Part shown: positions 25,728 to 35,400 of the stretch, piece by piece | Numbering within the stretch: position 1 is the first letter of the stretch | Layout of the letters: the number at the start of each line of letters is the position of its first letter | NCBI RefSeq assembly: GCF_003419895.1 | Contig: NZ_QPMM01000002.1 | Coordinates: 434,001 to 498,000, forward strand | Length of the DNA stretch: 64,000 bases | Origin: Chitinophaga silvatica | GTDB taxonomy: Bacteria; Bacteroidota; Bacteroidia; Chitinophagales; Chitinophagaceae | Direction: 5' to 3' | Position numbers and translations under genes: made by a program | Notes under the pieces: model-generated | What the model saw: the letters and a program-made list of their open reading frames with translations, nothing else | Told to the model about the DNA's origin: nothing | Database searches by the model: none

Positions 25728-27362
25728 ATGAGAACATTCGTCATTAAAATAGGAGTCGCAGCTGTACTAATGCTTGGTATTACAGCCTGCGGGAAAAATT
25801 ATCTCGATAGAAAACCTAGTGATCTGATTACTGAAAAGGAAGTATTTTCTAATATTGAAAATGCGGAACGATTTGTAAATACTATATATCAAAGTCTTCC
25901 TAATCTCTTTCAACCTTATGGTTGGGGATTATGCAGTGCAACTGATGAAACCAACCAGGCCAACGATACTTATGCCGGCAACTTCAATACTGGTTCTATG
26001 AGCCCTTCGAATTTCCCTTTGCAAAGCCGGTGGGGAGATTATTACGGAAAGATTCGTGCATGTAATAAATTCCTGGGTCAGTATTCTTTGGTACCAAATG
26101 ATCCTAATTATCCACAACGTCGTAGTCGGTTAAAAGGAGAAGTCTTACTGCTAAGAGCATTTTATTACTTTGAACTGATGCGTGCTTTTGGAGGAATTCC
26201 TTTACTGCTGGACGAAAAAAATCCTTTTGATGATCCATCTGGTATTTATTACAAACGTAATAGCATAGATGAAGTAACAGCAAGCGTAATCAAAGATTTA
26301 CAGGAAGCAGCAACGCTGCTACCCGTAACATATAACGATCGTCCTTCCAACTGGGGCCGCAGTTCTAAGATGATAGCCCTGGCATTGGAAGGAAGAGTGA
26401 GATTGTTTTATGCAAGCCCGTTATTTAATCCAAATAATGTGGCTCAACGCTGGAAAGAAGCAGCTACAGCTTGTAAAGCGGCACTCGATACTGCTATCAA
26501 TAACGGCTATACGTTAAATGAGAACTACAGCGATATTTTTACCCAGTATTTCAATAAGGAGGTGATCTGGAGTCGTGGTGCCCCAGGCGCTTTCGGTGAT
26601 GGAGGAATAGATCGTGAAATGAATCCTCGTAGCGCCAATGGTTATGGAAATGTTACACCACTACAGGAATTGGTGGATGATTATGAAATGAAAGCTTCCG
26701 GGCTGGGAATTACAGAACCCGGATCTGGCTATAGCGCACAACGACCCTATGAAGGCAGAGATCCACGCTTTTACGCTACTATTCTATATCCTGGAGCTAC
26801 CTGGAAGAACAGGGTTTTAGATCCTAATGGAGCCGATGCTCCACGCTCCGGCCAAATTGCAACCAATTATTGGCCTCGTAAATATCTGCTGCCATCTGTT
26901 GACTTATACGCTGGTACAGGAGCTTCCGATCGAAAATGGGTATTGATCAGAACCGCTGAATTATATCTCAATTATGCAGAAGCACAGAATGAAGCTGAAG
27001 GTCCGGGTGCCGATGTTTATGCTGCAATGAATGCAATTCGTGCCAGAGCAGGAATGCCTGATTACAGTGGTGGAGATCAAATAGCTGTAAGAGCTAAAAT
27101 CCGCCATGAAAGAAGAATTGAGCTGGCATTGGAAGATCATCGCTTCTGGGATGTACGTCGCTGGAAGATTGCTGAACAGGTAGATAATAAAGAAGTACAT
27201 GGTGTAGCTGTATCCGGTTCCGGCAATGTAACCTATACTTATCCGGTAATAGGCAAACGAGTGTTTGATGTACGCAAGAATTACTGGTTACCAATTCCAC
27301 AAAGTGAAATCGATAAAGTTGGTGGTCAGAATCCTGATTTCAAGCAAAATCCCGGTTGGTAA
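25728..27362 (+). CDS. SusD/RagB-family substrate-binding lipoprotein
   Basis: A 544-residue surface lipoprotein that caps the SusC channel and binds its substrate. The signal peptide ends in the lipobox MLGITAC (Cys21), followed by GKNYLDRKPSDLITEKEVFS. The SusD fold is seen in the N-terminal TPR-like helices (AERFVNTIYQSLPN; LKGEVLLLRAFYYFELMRAF; GGIPLL) and the C-terminal RagB part (WVLIRTAELYLNYAEAQNEA, AMNAIRARAGMPDYSGGDQI, IRHERRIELALEDHRFWDVR, RRWKIAE). It directly follows susC, which fixes the pairing. The sugar specificity cannot be read here. Confidence 0.96.
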   Translation: MRTFVIKIGVAAVLMLGITACGKNYLDRKPSDLITEKEVFSNIENAERFVNTIYQSLPNLFQPYGWGLCSATDETNQANDTYAGNFNTGSMSPSNFPLQSRWGDYYGKIRACNKFLGQYSLVPNDPNYPQRRSRLKGEVLLLRAFYYFELMRAFGGIPLLLDEKNPFDDPSGIYYKRNSIDEVTASVIKDLQEAATLLPVTYNDRPSNWGRSSKMIALALEGRVRLFYASPLFNPNNVAQRWKEAATACKAALDTAINNGYTLNENYSDIFTQYFNKEVIWSRGAPGAFGDGGIDREMNPRSANGYGNVTPLQELVDDYEMKASGLGITEPGSGYSAQRPYEGRDPRFYATILYPGATWKNRVLDPNGADAPRSGQIATNYWPRKYLLPSVDLYAGTGASDRKWVLIRTAELYLNYAEAQNEAEGPGADVYAAMNAIRARAGMPDYSGGDQIAVRAKIRHERRIELALEDHRFWDVRRWKIAEQVDNKEVHGVAVSGSGNVTYTYPVIGKRVFDVRKNYWLPIPQSEIDKVGGQNPDFKQNPGW

Positions 27363-27379
27363 AACTAAATTAACTACTA

Positions 27380-28657
27380 ATGAAAACTATTATATATCGT
27401 TTGCTGGTGGCTGTGCTACTGCTAACAACTGTTGCCTGTAAGAAAGACAAAGGATTTGTTCACGACAACAACGCACCCGTTGTAATAGATAAATTCACTC
27501 CTGAAAATGGTGCAGCCGGTACGGAAGTATTGATCTACGGTACCAATTTCAGTACAGATACCACCGGTGTTACTGTAACTGTAAATGGAAAAAAAGCCCT
27601 GATCGAGGGTATTATCAGTGATCATATTCTGATTGTAATCCCGGAAAAAGCAGGCACTGGTAAAATATCTGTAACCATTAATGGTAAAACAACTGAAACG
27701 ACTAATGCTTTTCAGTATGAATCATCTTATAAAGTAACCACCCTCGCTGGTAATGGAACAGCAGGGTTTTCAGACGGTAAGGGCACAAATGCCTTCTTTA
27801 ATTTTAATAAGCGTTGTGGACTGGATGTGGATGCCGATGGTAATATTTATGTAGCTGATGCTGGTAATCTGCGTATTAGAAAAATTACTCCGGATGGTAC
27901 GGTTACTACTCTATGTGGTGGTACCTATGGTTACCAGGAAGGTAAAGGTGCAGATGCACAGTTCTATCTGCCTTTGGACATTGCTACTGATAATAATGGT
28001 AATGTGTTTGTGACTGATCCGGCTGCCTGGACAATCCGTAAAATCACTCCTGATGGCACCACTTCCCTTGTGTGTTGGGGGGAAGCATGGGGAATGGGAA
28101 TAGACAAGCGGAATGGAATGATGTATTACGCCAACGCTGGAAATCCCGGAAGTATTTATCAGGTTACACCAACCGGCGATTCCAAACAGATCATCACAGG
28201 TCTTCAGTATCCTGCTGATGTGGCGGTAGATAGTGATGGAAATCTATTTGTTACTGAAAATGGAAAATCTGTTATTAAAAAATTCAGGGCGGGTACCTGG
28301 GAACCTGAATTAATTGCAGGTGCTGAAGGGCAAACTGGTTTGGTAAATGGAAAAGGTGCTGATTCAAGATTTGATCATCCGTGGGGAATTGCAGTAGACA
28401 AACAAAATAACCTGTTTGTTGCCGGCAACGGGGATAACGAGGGTTCTATTGTAAATACCAACCAATGTATCAGGTTAATTACGGCTAACGACTGGAATGT
28501 AAGTACCTACATTGGCGGAAGTACACCGGGTATGGCCAATGGTTCGGGAGCAGCTGCCCTGTTTAATGCCCCAACCGGAGTAGCTGTAGATAAAGATGGT
28601 GTAGTATATGTTTTAGACAGAAACAATCATTGTATTCGAAAGGTAGTAGCTGAATAA
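27380..28657 (+). CDS. Lipoprotein with IPT/TIG domain and NHL repeats
   Basis: A 425-residue predicted surface or periplasmic lipoprotein (lipobox LLTTVAC). An IPT/TIG immunoglobulin-like domain occupies about 30-115 (FTPENGAAGTEVLIYGTNFS), then five NHL beta-propeller repeats, for instance GLDVDADGNIYVADAGNLRI, DIATDNNGNVFVTDP, DVAVDSDGNLFVTENGKSVI, GIAVDKQNNLFVAGNG and GVAVDKDGVVYVLDRNNHCI. It stands where glycan-uptake loci usually encode SusE/SusF-like accessory binding lipoproteins, so it probably helps bind the same substrate. It lies 17 bases after susD and two bases before the next gene, a tight operon. No enzymatic motif is visible. Confidence 0.88.
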   Translation: MKTIIYRLLVAVLLLTTVACKKDKGFVHDNNAPVVIDKFTPENGAAGTEVLIYGTNFSTDTTGVTVTVNGKKALIEGIISDHILIVIPEKAGTGKISVTINGKTTETTNAFQYESSYKVTTLAGNGTAGFSDGKGTNAFFNFNKRCGLDVDADGNIYVADAGNLRIRKITPDGTVTTLCGGTYGYQEGKGADAQFYLPLDIATDNNGNVFVTDPAAWTIRKITPDGTTSLVCWGEAWGMGIDKRNGMMYYANAGNPGSIYQVTPTGDSKQIITGLQYPADVAVDSDGNLFVTENGKSVIKKFRAGTWEPELIAGAEGQTGLVNGKGADSRFDHPWGIAVDKQNNLFVAGNGDNEGSIVNTNQCIRLITANDWNVSTYIGGSTPGMANGSGAAALFNAPTGVAVDKDGVVYVLDRNNHCIRKVVAE

Positions 28658-28659
28658 TT

Positions 28660-29787
28660 ATGAAAAAAGCATTTGTGTTGCTGATGGTTTTTGGGTTGAT
28701 GCAAATCCCTGCATTTGCCCAGCAACCAACAGAATTTAAATGGAATGTTCTTCCGGTTAAAGGATTATTGCTTAGTGTTCCTCCTCCGGAAGATGTACCA
28801 ATGTTATGTAAGTTTATTAAAGATGCCCTGAAAGCAGAAGGAGTAAACACATTGGTACTTAGAATTGGGTATGCATACAGGTTTAAGTCGCATCCTGAAT
28901 TGGGAGAAGGAAATATTATTTCTGAAAAGGATCTGAAACAGATAGCCCTGGCTTGTAAAGATGCCGGCATCAGGTTTATTCCAATGATGAATCTGCTGGC
29001 TCATCAATCAGAACAATCGGAAATGCTCCCCTTGTTGAAACATTATCCGCAGTTTGATGAGTCGCCGGATTATGGTCCTCCTGTTCCCTGGAAAGATGGA
29101 GGAATGTTTGTTTTCTACAGTAAATGTCTTTGTCCACAGCATCCCGATTTGTTTAGTGTGATTTTTCCATTGATGGATGAGTTGATAGAGGTGAGCGGAG
29201 CAGATGCGTTTCACGTAGAGTTGGATGAAGCCTGGATTATTGGGTATGATAAATGTCCTCGTTGCGGTGGACGTGATAAGGCCGAACTATTTGCCGGATA
29301 TGTAAATGCATTACATCAGCATTTGAAAGAAAAGAAATGTCAGATGTGGATGTGGAGCGACCGGCTGATAGATGGGAAGGTAACAAATCTGTTGGCCTGG
29401 CAGGCAAGTATGAATAATACGGCCAGAGCTATTGATATGATTCCAAAGGATATTATGATTTGTGATTGGAAGTATGAAGATGCTCCACCAACGCCGGGAT
29501 ATTTTGCGGTGAAGGGGTTTAATGTATTGCCATCGGCCTGTGGAAATACTGATGTGGCGTTAGCACAGCTACAACAGGTATATGCGGCGCGTAAAAATGG
29601 ATTGAGAGCAGAATTTTCGAGAACGTTGGCGGAGCGTATGCCTGGGGTGTTTGAAACGATGTGGGTTAGTACACGTGAGTTTATAGATGGATATTACAAC
29701 AGAAAGGGAGTACGTAAAGGCACCCAGGACAACGTGGATACATTTAAGGCCCTATTCGCTGAAATAAGGAAGATGGAGAAATTGTAA
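28660..29787 (+). CDS. Secreted TIM-barrel protein, GH20-like glycoside hydrolase candidate
   Basis: A 375-residue exported protein (signal MKKAFVLLMVFGLMQIPAFA, then QQP). The pattern of alternating strands and helices (VNTLVLRIGYAYRF, IRFIPMMNLLAHQSE, ADAFHVELDEAWIIGYDKCP, CQMWMWSDRLIDG, IMICDWKYED) fits the catalytic barrel of family 20 hexosaminidases and relatives. The Asp-Glu pair in HVELDEAW sits where GH20 has its catalytic acid pair. A four-Cys cluster (SKCLCPQHPD and DKCPRCGG) is unusual and could bind metal. The N-terminal domain typical of GH20 is absent. It is the only enzyme of this uptake locus and its stop codon is the first base of hairpin element B. Hydrolase activity on amino-sugar glycans is an inference. 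Confidence 0.65.
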   Translation: MKKAFVLLMVFGLMQIPAFAQQPTEFKWNVLPVKGLLLSVPPPEDVPMLCKFIKDALKAEGVNTLVLRIGYAYRFKSHPELGEGNIISEKDLKQIALACKDAGIRFIPMMNLLAHQSEQSEMLPLLKHYPQFDESPDYGPPVPWKDGGMFVFYSKCLCPQHPDLFSVIFPLMDELIEVSGADAFHVELDEAWIIGYDKCPRCGGRDKAELFAGYVNALHQHLKEKKCQMWMWSDRLIDGKVTNLLAWQASMNNTARAIDMIPKDIMICDWKYEDAPPTPGYFAVKGFNVLPSACGNTDVALAQLQQVYAARKNGLRAEFSRTLAERMPGVFETMWVSTREFIDGYYNRKGVRKGTQDNVDTFKALFAEIRKMEKL

Positions 29788-30035
29788 CTCGCGTTGCTCG
29801 TTTTTTTCTCGCAAAGAAGCAAAGATTAATATTAAGAAGTAAAGTTTTTATTAAGAATAATAAAGAAGGATCGAAGCGAATCTTTTTAAGAACAGCTGAT
29901 AGGTTTAATTCCAAGATAAGAACCTATTGGAAGACCTTAAAAAATAAGCTTCGATCCTTTGTCACTTAATACTAAACTTTGCTTCTTAATATTAATCTTT
30001 GCTTCTTTGCGAGAAAAAAAACGAGCCTGCGAGTT
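29786..30035. repeat. Long hairpin element B (CTCGCAAAG family)
   Basis: A 250-base imperfect palindrome that reaches from the stop codon of one gene to the stop codon of its convergent neighbour. Outer arms AACTCGC/GCGAGTT, then CTCGCAAAGAAGCAAAG and its complement, AGATTAATATTAAGAAG with its complement, AAGGATCGAAGC with GCTTCGATCCTT, TTTTTAAG with CTTAAAAA, and ATAGGTT with AACCTAT at the tip. The left arm repeats a GAAGCAAAG/GAAGTAAAG unit. Much of the sequence order is shared with element C (57551-57756), including ATTAATATTAAG-like and GGATCGAAGCGA-like blocks. Confidence 0.87.
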
Positions 30036-30666
30036 ACATCTCCGCATTTTGCGAGACAGCCTGGACTTCATACACCGGGCTAAAAAGATATACTTTACCT
30101 GTAGCTACTTCGGTGCCTCTGTATCGTTTCCTGATTTTTTCGTTCCGTTGAAATATCCGGCCATCTTTTGTTCTAAAGAAGCCATGTTGAGGGATTTGCT
30201 CAATCAGTACATGGTTTTCTTTTTTACGGTCGTAGTTTCTTAGCACGCGCATAAGATTTTCATCAGCGCAGGAGCTGGCAGCCGGATTGGACATACTTTG
30301 GCGTATGGCCATTTCAACATCAGGAGGCAGATAGCTTTTGCCTACGAAACCTCTTAATATATTACTGAATTCCTGCTTCCATTCATTACCATGAGCGGCA
30401 ACACGATTGGCGTATTTATTATAGGTGGTCAGATGGGCAATTTCGTGCAACAGCGTGATTAAAAAAGCGTACCTGTTAAGGTTGCCATTTATGCTTATAC
30501 GATGTCCTTTCCCGTCGTGTGGATGACGGTAATCGCCCAGGATACTGGCCCTTTCGCGGGTAATAGTCAGATGTACTTTAAAAGTGACAATAAATTCCAT
30601 TACCTGATCAAAGGTACCTTCGGGCAGGTAACTTGCTAAAGCGTGTAATGGCGCCTCTTTTTTCAA
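30034..30666 (-). CDS. SprT-like zinc metalloprotease-fold protein
   Basis: A 210-residue cytoplasmic protein with the SprT-like HExxH motif in LITLLHEIAHLTTYNKYANR, followed by a further His in RVAAHGNEWKQEF that would complete the zinc site. The N-terminal LEU/helix region (EGTFDQVMEFIVTFKVHLTI) and a C-terminal beta-rich part (FFRTKDGRIFQRNEKIRKRY) fit SprT/Spartan relatives, which in eukaryotes cut DNA-crosslinked proteins; the bacterial role is not established. It follows the AtpZ cluster on the same strand with a four-base gap, and its stop codon touches hairpin element B. Confidence 0.8.
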   Translation of the reverse strand: MKKEAPLHALASYLPEGTFDQVMEFIVTFKVHLTITRERASILGDYRHPHDGKGHRISINGNLNRYAFLITLLHEIAHLTTYNKYANRVAAHGNEWKQEFSNILRGFVGKSYLPPDVEMAIRQSMSNPAASSCADENLMRVLRNYDRKKENHVLIEQIPQHGFFRTKDGRIFQRNEKIRKRYRGTEVATGKVYLFSPVYEVQAVSQNAEM

Positions 30667-30670
30667 GTGA

Positions 30671-31057
30671 TTACTTTTTAAGCTTCGTCAGCCGGAAAAG
30701 ACTGAGTGTTTCGAAAATAGTATAGATCAGATAAATGAATAATAAAGAGAAAACGGTGAGTTTACTAAAGTCTGGCTTAAAGGATAGTACATAAGCAACG
30801 ATGCCTACAATGCAAAGAAAAAACTTGATGAGCATAGAGCCGTAGATAGCTCTTACGAAGGCATTATGGTTAGAGGAGGCCAGTCCCTGGCGGCCTATGA
30901 TATAAGACACCAGGGAAATGAACGCCATTAACAAATTACCGATCATCAGCACAGTTACGTGCATTCCCTGATCTAATAATTTGGGTTTAAATATGAATAA
31001 TAATCCGTTTAGAATTCCGAATAATGCGAATAAGCGAATAAAAAATCTGTCAGTCAT
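30671..31057 (-). CDS. Four-segment membrane protein downstream of atpZ
   Basis: A 128-residue inner-membrane protein with four hydrophobic segments: FIRLFALFGILNGLLFIF, HVTVLMIGNLLMAFISLVSY, GSMLIKFFLCIVGIVAYVL and LTVFSLLFIYLIYTIFETLS. I do not recognise a named family, but proteins of this size and topology sit between AtpZ and the F0 genes in Bacteroidota ATP synthase operons, where AtpI-type proteins assist c-ring assembly or magnesium uptake. It overlaps the end of the atpZ gene by eight bases. No F0F1 genes follow in this window, so the usual context is incomplete. The function is not known. Confidence 0.7.
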   Translation of the reverse strand: MTDRFFIRLFALFGILNGLLFIFKPKLLDQGMHVTVLMIGNLLMAFISLVSYIIGRQGLASSNHNAFVRAIYGSMLIKFFLCIVGIVAYVLSFKPDFSKLTVFSLLFIYLIYTIFETLSLFRLTKLKK

Positions 31058-31274
31058 GCCGTCTGGTGTCTTTTATAATTTGCCACAAAATTATGGCTAA
31101 TGCAATGAAAGAAAAAATAAGCAGGAATATAGGGAAGCGCCAGCCGATATGCTGGTCTAGTTTATAGCCTGCAAATACACCCAGACCAAGAGTGGCCATC
31201 ATCTGAAAGGCCAATCCGGCATACCGATACAATAATTTTCGGTTATTCTGCTTCCTGGAGGACGGATTTTCCAT
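31050..31274 (-). CDS. AtpZ/AtpI-family ATP synthase accessory protein
   Basis: A 74-residue membrane protein, start ATG 31274 (MENPSSRKQNNRKLLYRY); the open frame goes higher but overlaps bactofilin and lacks membrane character. Two hydrophobic segments: AGLAFQMMATLGLGVFAGYK and FPIFLLIFSFIALAIILWQI, with the family motif GxxAGYKLDQHIG between them. AtpZ-type proteins are made with the F1F0 ATP synthase. The gene overlaps bactofilin by 32 bases and the next membrane-protein gene by eight. The ATP synthase genes that normally follow are absent here. Confidence 0.82.
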   Translation of the reverse strand: MENPSSRKQNNRKLLYRYAGLAFQMMATLGLGVFAGYKLDQHIGWRFPIFLLIFSFIALAIILWQIIKDTRRHD

Positions 31275-31665
31275 GTTTTTGCAAATCAGGTCTGTGCTCC
31301 TCATCCATGTAGCAACGGCCATTGAATTTGGCAGTTGGCTCCATTTCAAAATGTGCGGTGTAAACATCACCCTTTACTAATGCATTTCCTTTCAGGAACA
31401 ATAATTCTTCCACTTTAATGATACCTGTTACTTTACCCAGGATATCGGCACTCTGACATACCAGATCACCAATAATATCGCCTTCCGGACCTACTACAAT
31501 CTTGGCTTTGGTAGATACTAATCCATTAACCTGACCATCGATGCGAATATCTCCTTCGCATACAATGTCACCCTGGATTGTAGTTCCAGTACCAATAATG
31601 TTGATTGTAGATGATGGCAGCATTGCCTTGTTGTCACCTTTCGATTTCGTATTGTTATTGAACAT
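31243..31665 (-). CDS. Bactofilin (polymer-forming cytoskeletal protein)
   Basis: A 140-residue protein whose centre (about 18-115) is a right-handed beta-helix of short repeats: INIIGTGTTIQGDIVCEGDI, RIDGQVNGLVSTKAKIVVGP, EGDIIGDLVCQSADILGKVT, GIIKVEELLFLKGNALVKGD. Bactofilins polymerise without nucleotide into filaments that position cell-wall or shape factors. Flexible termini flank the core, as usual. It lies between the coiled-coil membrane protein gene (147 bases upstream) and atpZ. In Bacteroidota its usual partner is an M23 peptidase; the upstream gene looks like that partner without its peptidase domain. Confidence 0.93.
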   Translation of the reverse strand: MFNNNTKSKGDNKAMLPSSTINIIGTGTTIQGDIVCEGDIRIDGQVNGLVSTKAKIVVGPEGDIIGDLVCQSADILGKVTGIIKVEELLFLKGNALVKGDVYTAHFEMEPTAKFNGRCYMDEEHRPDLQKHGKSVLQEAE

Positions 31666-31812
31666 AGGGAGTTAGGTTTTTCAAGTTTACGTGTTGCAAG
31701 TTAATAAATATATTAAAAATTTGACATTTGAAAAAAATAGGGCAGGCTCTCGCCACACACACCACTTCGAAGTACTAAAATATTTAAATAATAATAATTA
31801 ATCAATTACTAA

Positions 31813-32217
31813 TTAATAGGTACTGTTATCAACAGCCGGAACTTTTAAACGAGTAGTGTCTAATTTCCCGGTGAATTCACCATTAATTACCTGTTTAATA
31901 TTATCCAGGTATTTGTCGCGAAGATTAACAGCATGTTCGAGCGAGTCGGCCCGCATCTTCAGATGAATGAACTCCTTACGTTGCTTCAAATCTCCATATC
32001 CCGGGATGTAATAACGTAATGGTGTAAATACAACTGTAGCTACAGTAATGGCTACAAGCAACACAAATAAGGTACTGAAAGCAATATACACACTCATTCT
32101 GCTTAACTTGAACGAGGTTACTTCTTGATAGGTATCTTCATTCATAATCACCAAACGGTACTTATGACTGAACTTTTCCAAGCTTCTTCTGTTGTTTTTA
32201 TTCACCTTACGGGCCAT
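31813..32217 (-). CDS. Membrane-anchored coiled-coil protein, like an M23 peptidase N-terminus without the peptidase
   Basis: A 134-residue protein; I choose ATG 32217 (MARKVNKNNRRSLEKFSH) over the longer frame because this is a natural basic N-terminus. After a conserved-looking cytoplasmic part (KYRLVIMNEDTYQEVTSFKL) there is one membrane segment (MSVYIAFSTLFVLLVAITVA), PLRYYIPGYGD, and a periplasmic coiled coil (KMRADSLEHAVNLRDKYLDN). This is the arrangement of the M23 endopeptidases encoded beside bactofilin in Bacteroidota, but the frame ends before any peptidase domain and the 147 bases downstream hold no continuation. Either the domain was lost or this is a shorter family. Confidence 0.72.
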   Translation of the reverse strand: MARKVNKNNRRSLEKFSHKYRLVIMNEDTYQEVTSFKLSRMSVYIAFSTLFVLLVAITVATVVFTPLRYYIPGYGDLKQRKEFIHLKMRADSLEHAVNLRDKYLDNIKQVINGEFTGKLDTTRLKVPAVDNSTY

Positions 32218-32470
32218 GTTGTGATACTGCTTAAAGGAATTTAAGGCGATAAAGTTAAACAATATTGTAAAATTGAACAGCCTTTTTAGGGAATCTATAA
32301 AGTTCTGTTCTTTAAGGTTTGAAAACCAGTCTATTAAATCTTCCCTTATGAGCCAGAAATTCGCTAATTGCTTTGAAATCAACCATTGCAATCAAGTATT
32401 TTATCCTATCTTTAAAATATTTTTCCAAACAAAGAGTTATATATAATAGCCTATACACACCCTGGCATCC

Positions 32471-35400
32471 ATGAATTGCATCAAATTGCTACATAAAAAT
32501 CTGATACTCGTTGTTTTGTCATGTTGCTTGCAGCTAACAGCCATCGCGCAACTCAGGCCTCAAAATCAGTCAAAAAATCTTCCCACACGTGGTCCGATAG
32601 ATAGCACCCGGCAACAAAATGCAGGTCTTAAACCCCTGTTTAAGTCACCTCAACAAAAAGTTCAGGATAGGCGCCCCCCTTCAGAAGTAATGCTCGAAAA
32701 GAAAAAGTGGACCTGGAAAAGAATGTTTTTCCAAAATATGACCACCCGCTTCAATTATTACTATAACGCAAAAACTAAACTCAATAAAGTAGTTAAATCC
32801 GCCAACCGCGACGGACAAGACGATTATACAGTTCTTTTACCTTTCTACCCATTCAGCCTGCAAAGCAGCAGTATCAGTAAAGGGGAACTCGATTCCGTTA
32901 TCGAAAAAAGCTCTATGGGTATCCAATTACATGACCCCCGCGGTAAATGGATAGATGATTGCTTCCTCCTCATGGGGAAAGCATACTTCTACGAAAATGA
33001 TCTGGATAACGCTACCAAAACTTTTAAATACATCAACATAACTTTTGCCCCCAAAAAGAAATCAGAATATAAAACAGTGGTTGGTGCCAACGAAAATGAC
33101 CAGATTTCAATCGCTACAAAAGAAAAAAGAAAAGGTCTGCTGGCTTTTCTAAAACATAAAAAAGTGCGCAACGATGCCTTCTTATGGCAAGCCCGCACCC
33201 TCCTGGCAATGAAGGAATATGATGAAGTTCAGTCTTTACTCAGTGTTCTCAATGCCGATCCTAATTTCCCGCACCGCCTCGATGGTGATCTGGCTGAAGT
33301 ACGCGCCTACAGCAATTATATCCAAAAGCGCTACCCCGAAACAATTGAGCCAATGAAACTGGCTATCGAAAAAAGCTCTAATAAAGTTTCCAAAGCCAGA
33401 ATGTCATTCATCCTGGGCCAATTATATGTTCAACAACAGCATGCCGATTCTGCTCTCGACGCTTTTCGCCATGTCATAAGCCTGAAACCAGATCCAATGA
33501 TGGATTTCCAGGCCAGAATCCAAATTGCTAAAACAAATGCACAAACCACCGGCGATATAGATAAAAGCCTGGCTGGACTTAAGCATATGCTCAGAAAGCA
33601 AAAGTTTGAGAGATACCGCGACGGAATTTTTTATACTATGGGCACCCTGGTAGCAGAAAAAGACCCCGCTGCCGCTGTTAATTTCATGAAACAGTCACTG
33701 AAACAACCTAGTGATAATCTCATGCAACGCGCCCTTACCTATAAAGGAATAGCCGATATATATTATAAACAACGGAATTATCCGAATGCCAAAATGTATT
33801 ACGACAGTACAGCTGGCGTAATGAACAAGGATTTCAGAGATGCGGCACTGGTGAATACCAGGAAAGAAGTACTGTCCGACGTGGTGGCAAAACTCGATAT
33901 TATCCACAAACAGGATAGCCTCATGCGCATTGCCTCCATGGAGCCTTCCGAAAGAAATATCTACCTGTCGAAACTTTTGGCCGGCCTGAAAAGTGACTCG
34001 GCAAAGAAGAAAATTAAAGATGCTTTAAATACCCCAACTACTGAAGAAGGGTTTGCATCTCTCAATAATCCTGGCGGTGCCTACGCTCCCAAGGAAGAAA
34101 AGGGTGAATGGTATTTTTATAACCCTGCGAGCAAATCGGCCGGTTATTCCGAATTTAAACGTAAATGGGGAAGCAGAACTATCGCCGATAACTGGCGTCG
34201 CAGCCAGAATGGTGTAATGAACCCTACTGATAATTCCCCTGTTACGATTCCGGAAGAAAAACAGGCGTTGGCCACTACTGAAAATATTCCAACCGATAGT
34301 CTGACTGTCGAGAAACTGGCGGCCGGTTTACCATTAACTCCAGAGAAAATGACTGCTGCCAGCACTTCAGTTAAAGATGCCTGGTTCGATTTGGGTAAAT
34401 TGTATCATGATAAACTGGAAGATAATCCACTGGCGATAGAAACTTATGATTCTTTGCTGATTCTCTATCCTGAGCACCCCCGCAAGCCAGAGGTAATTTA
34501 CTCCCTCTATGTTTGGCATAATAAAGCTAATCATAGTGCTGAAGCAGAGCGATATAAAACATTGGTAATGACCAAATACGGAAATACCAATTTTGCCGAT
34601 ATTATCAGAGCTGGTGGAGTAAAAGATATTGATAATCAGAAGAAAAAAGAAATAACACAGGTCTATAATGATGCCTACACTGCCTTTAAAAAAGGTAATT
34701 ATGATGAGGCAAAAGCACTTAAGACCAAGGCAGACAGCACTTATGGCATCAATTTCCTTCAATCTAAATTTGATCTCCTCGATGCTATGCTTACCATAAA
34801 AATGGATACCATAGCAGCTAATGACAGTTTGCAGTTATCCCGTAAAGCGGTTCAGCAAATATTAAATAAATATGCAGCTGATGGAGAAGTGCTTGCTCAG
34901 GCCACGGCATTAATGCAAGCGCTGGAAAGGAAAGCTGAGTTGACCAATTACCTGGCAAAGCTGGATATCAGAAGAACAGCAGACGGAAATCCAATTCTTG
35001 ACGAAAATGTGTCCATGCGCTATCCCTGGCAAAATCCACAACCTGTTTTTACGGATAAAGTGAATACTGCTAAGGTACCCGCCGATTCCGCCAAGATCAT
35101 TGCTAAAATGACTTCGCCTTTGCCGGCTCCGCCAACACCAATTCAGCCAGCGAAACCAGTAACACCTTATAAACTGACTGCCGATAATCCGTTTTTTGTA
35201 GTGCTTTCCTTCCAGAGAGTATCCAAAGAGCAGATGGATGAAGGCCTAAACCAGTTTGCCCGTTATAATGCCAATAAACATGCGGCAGAGAAAATAGAAG
35301 TAGGTAGTTTTGTATTAACACCAAACGACGTTATGCTTATCTTCAGGATGTTCCCGACAGAAGATAAAGCACTGGCGTATTTCGATGAGATCCGCGACGA

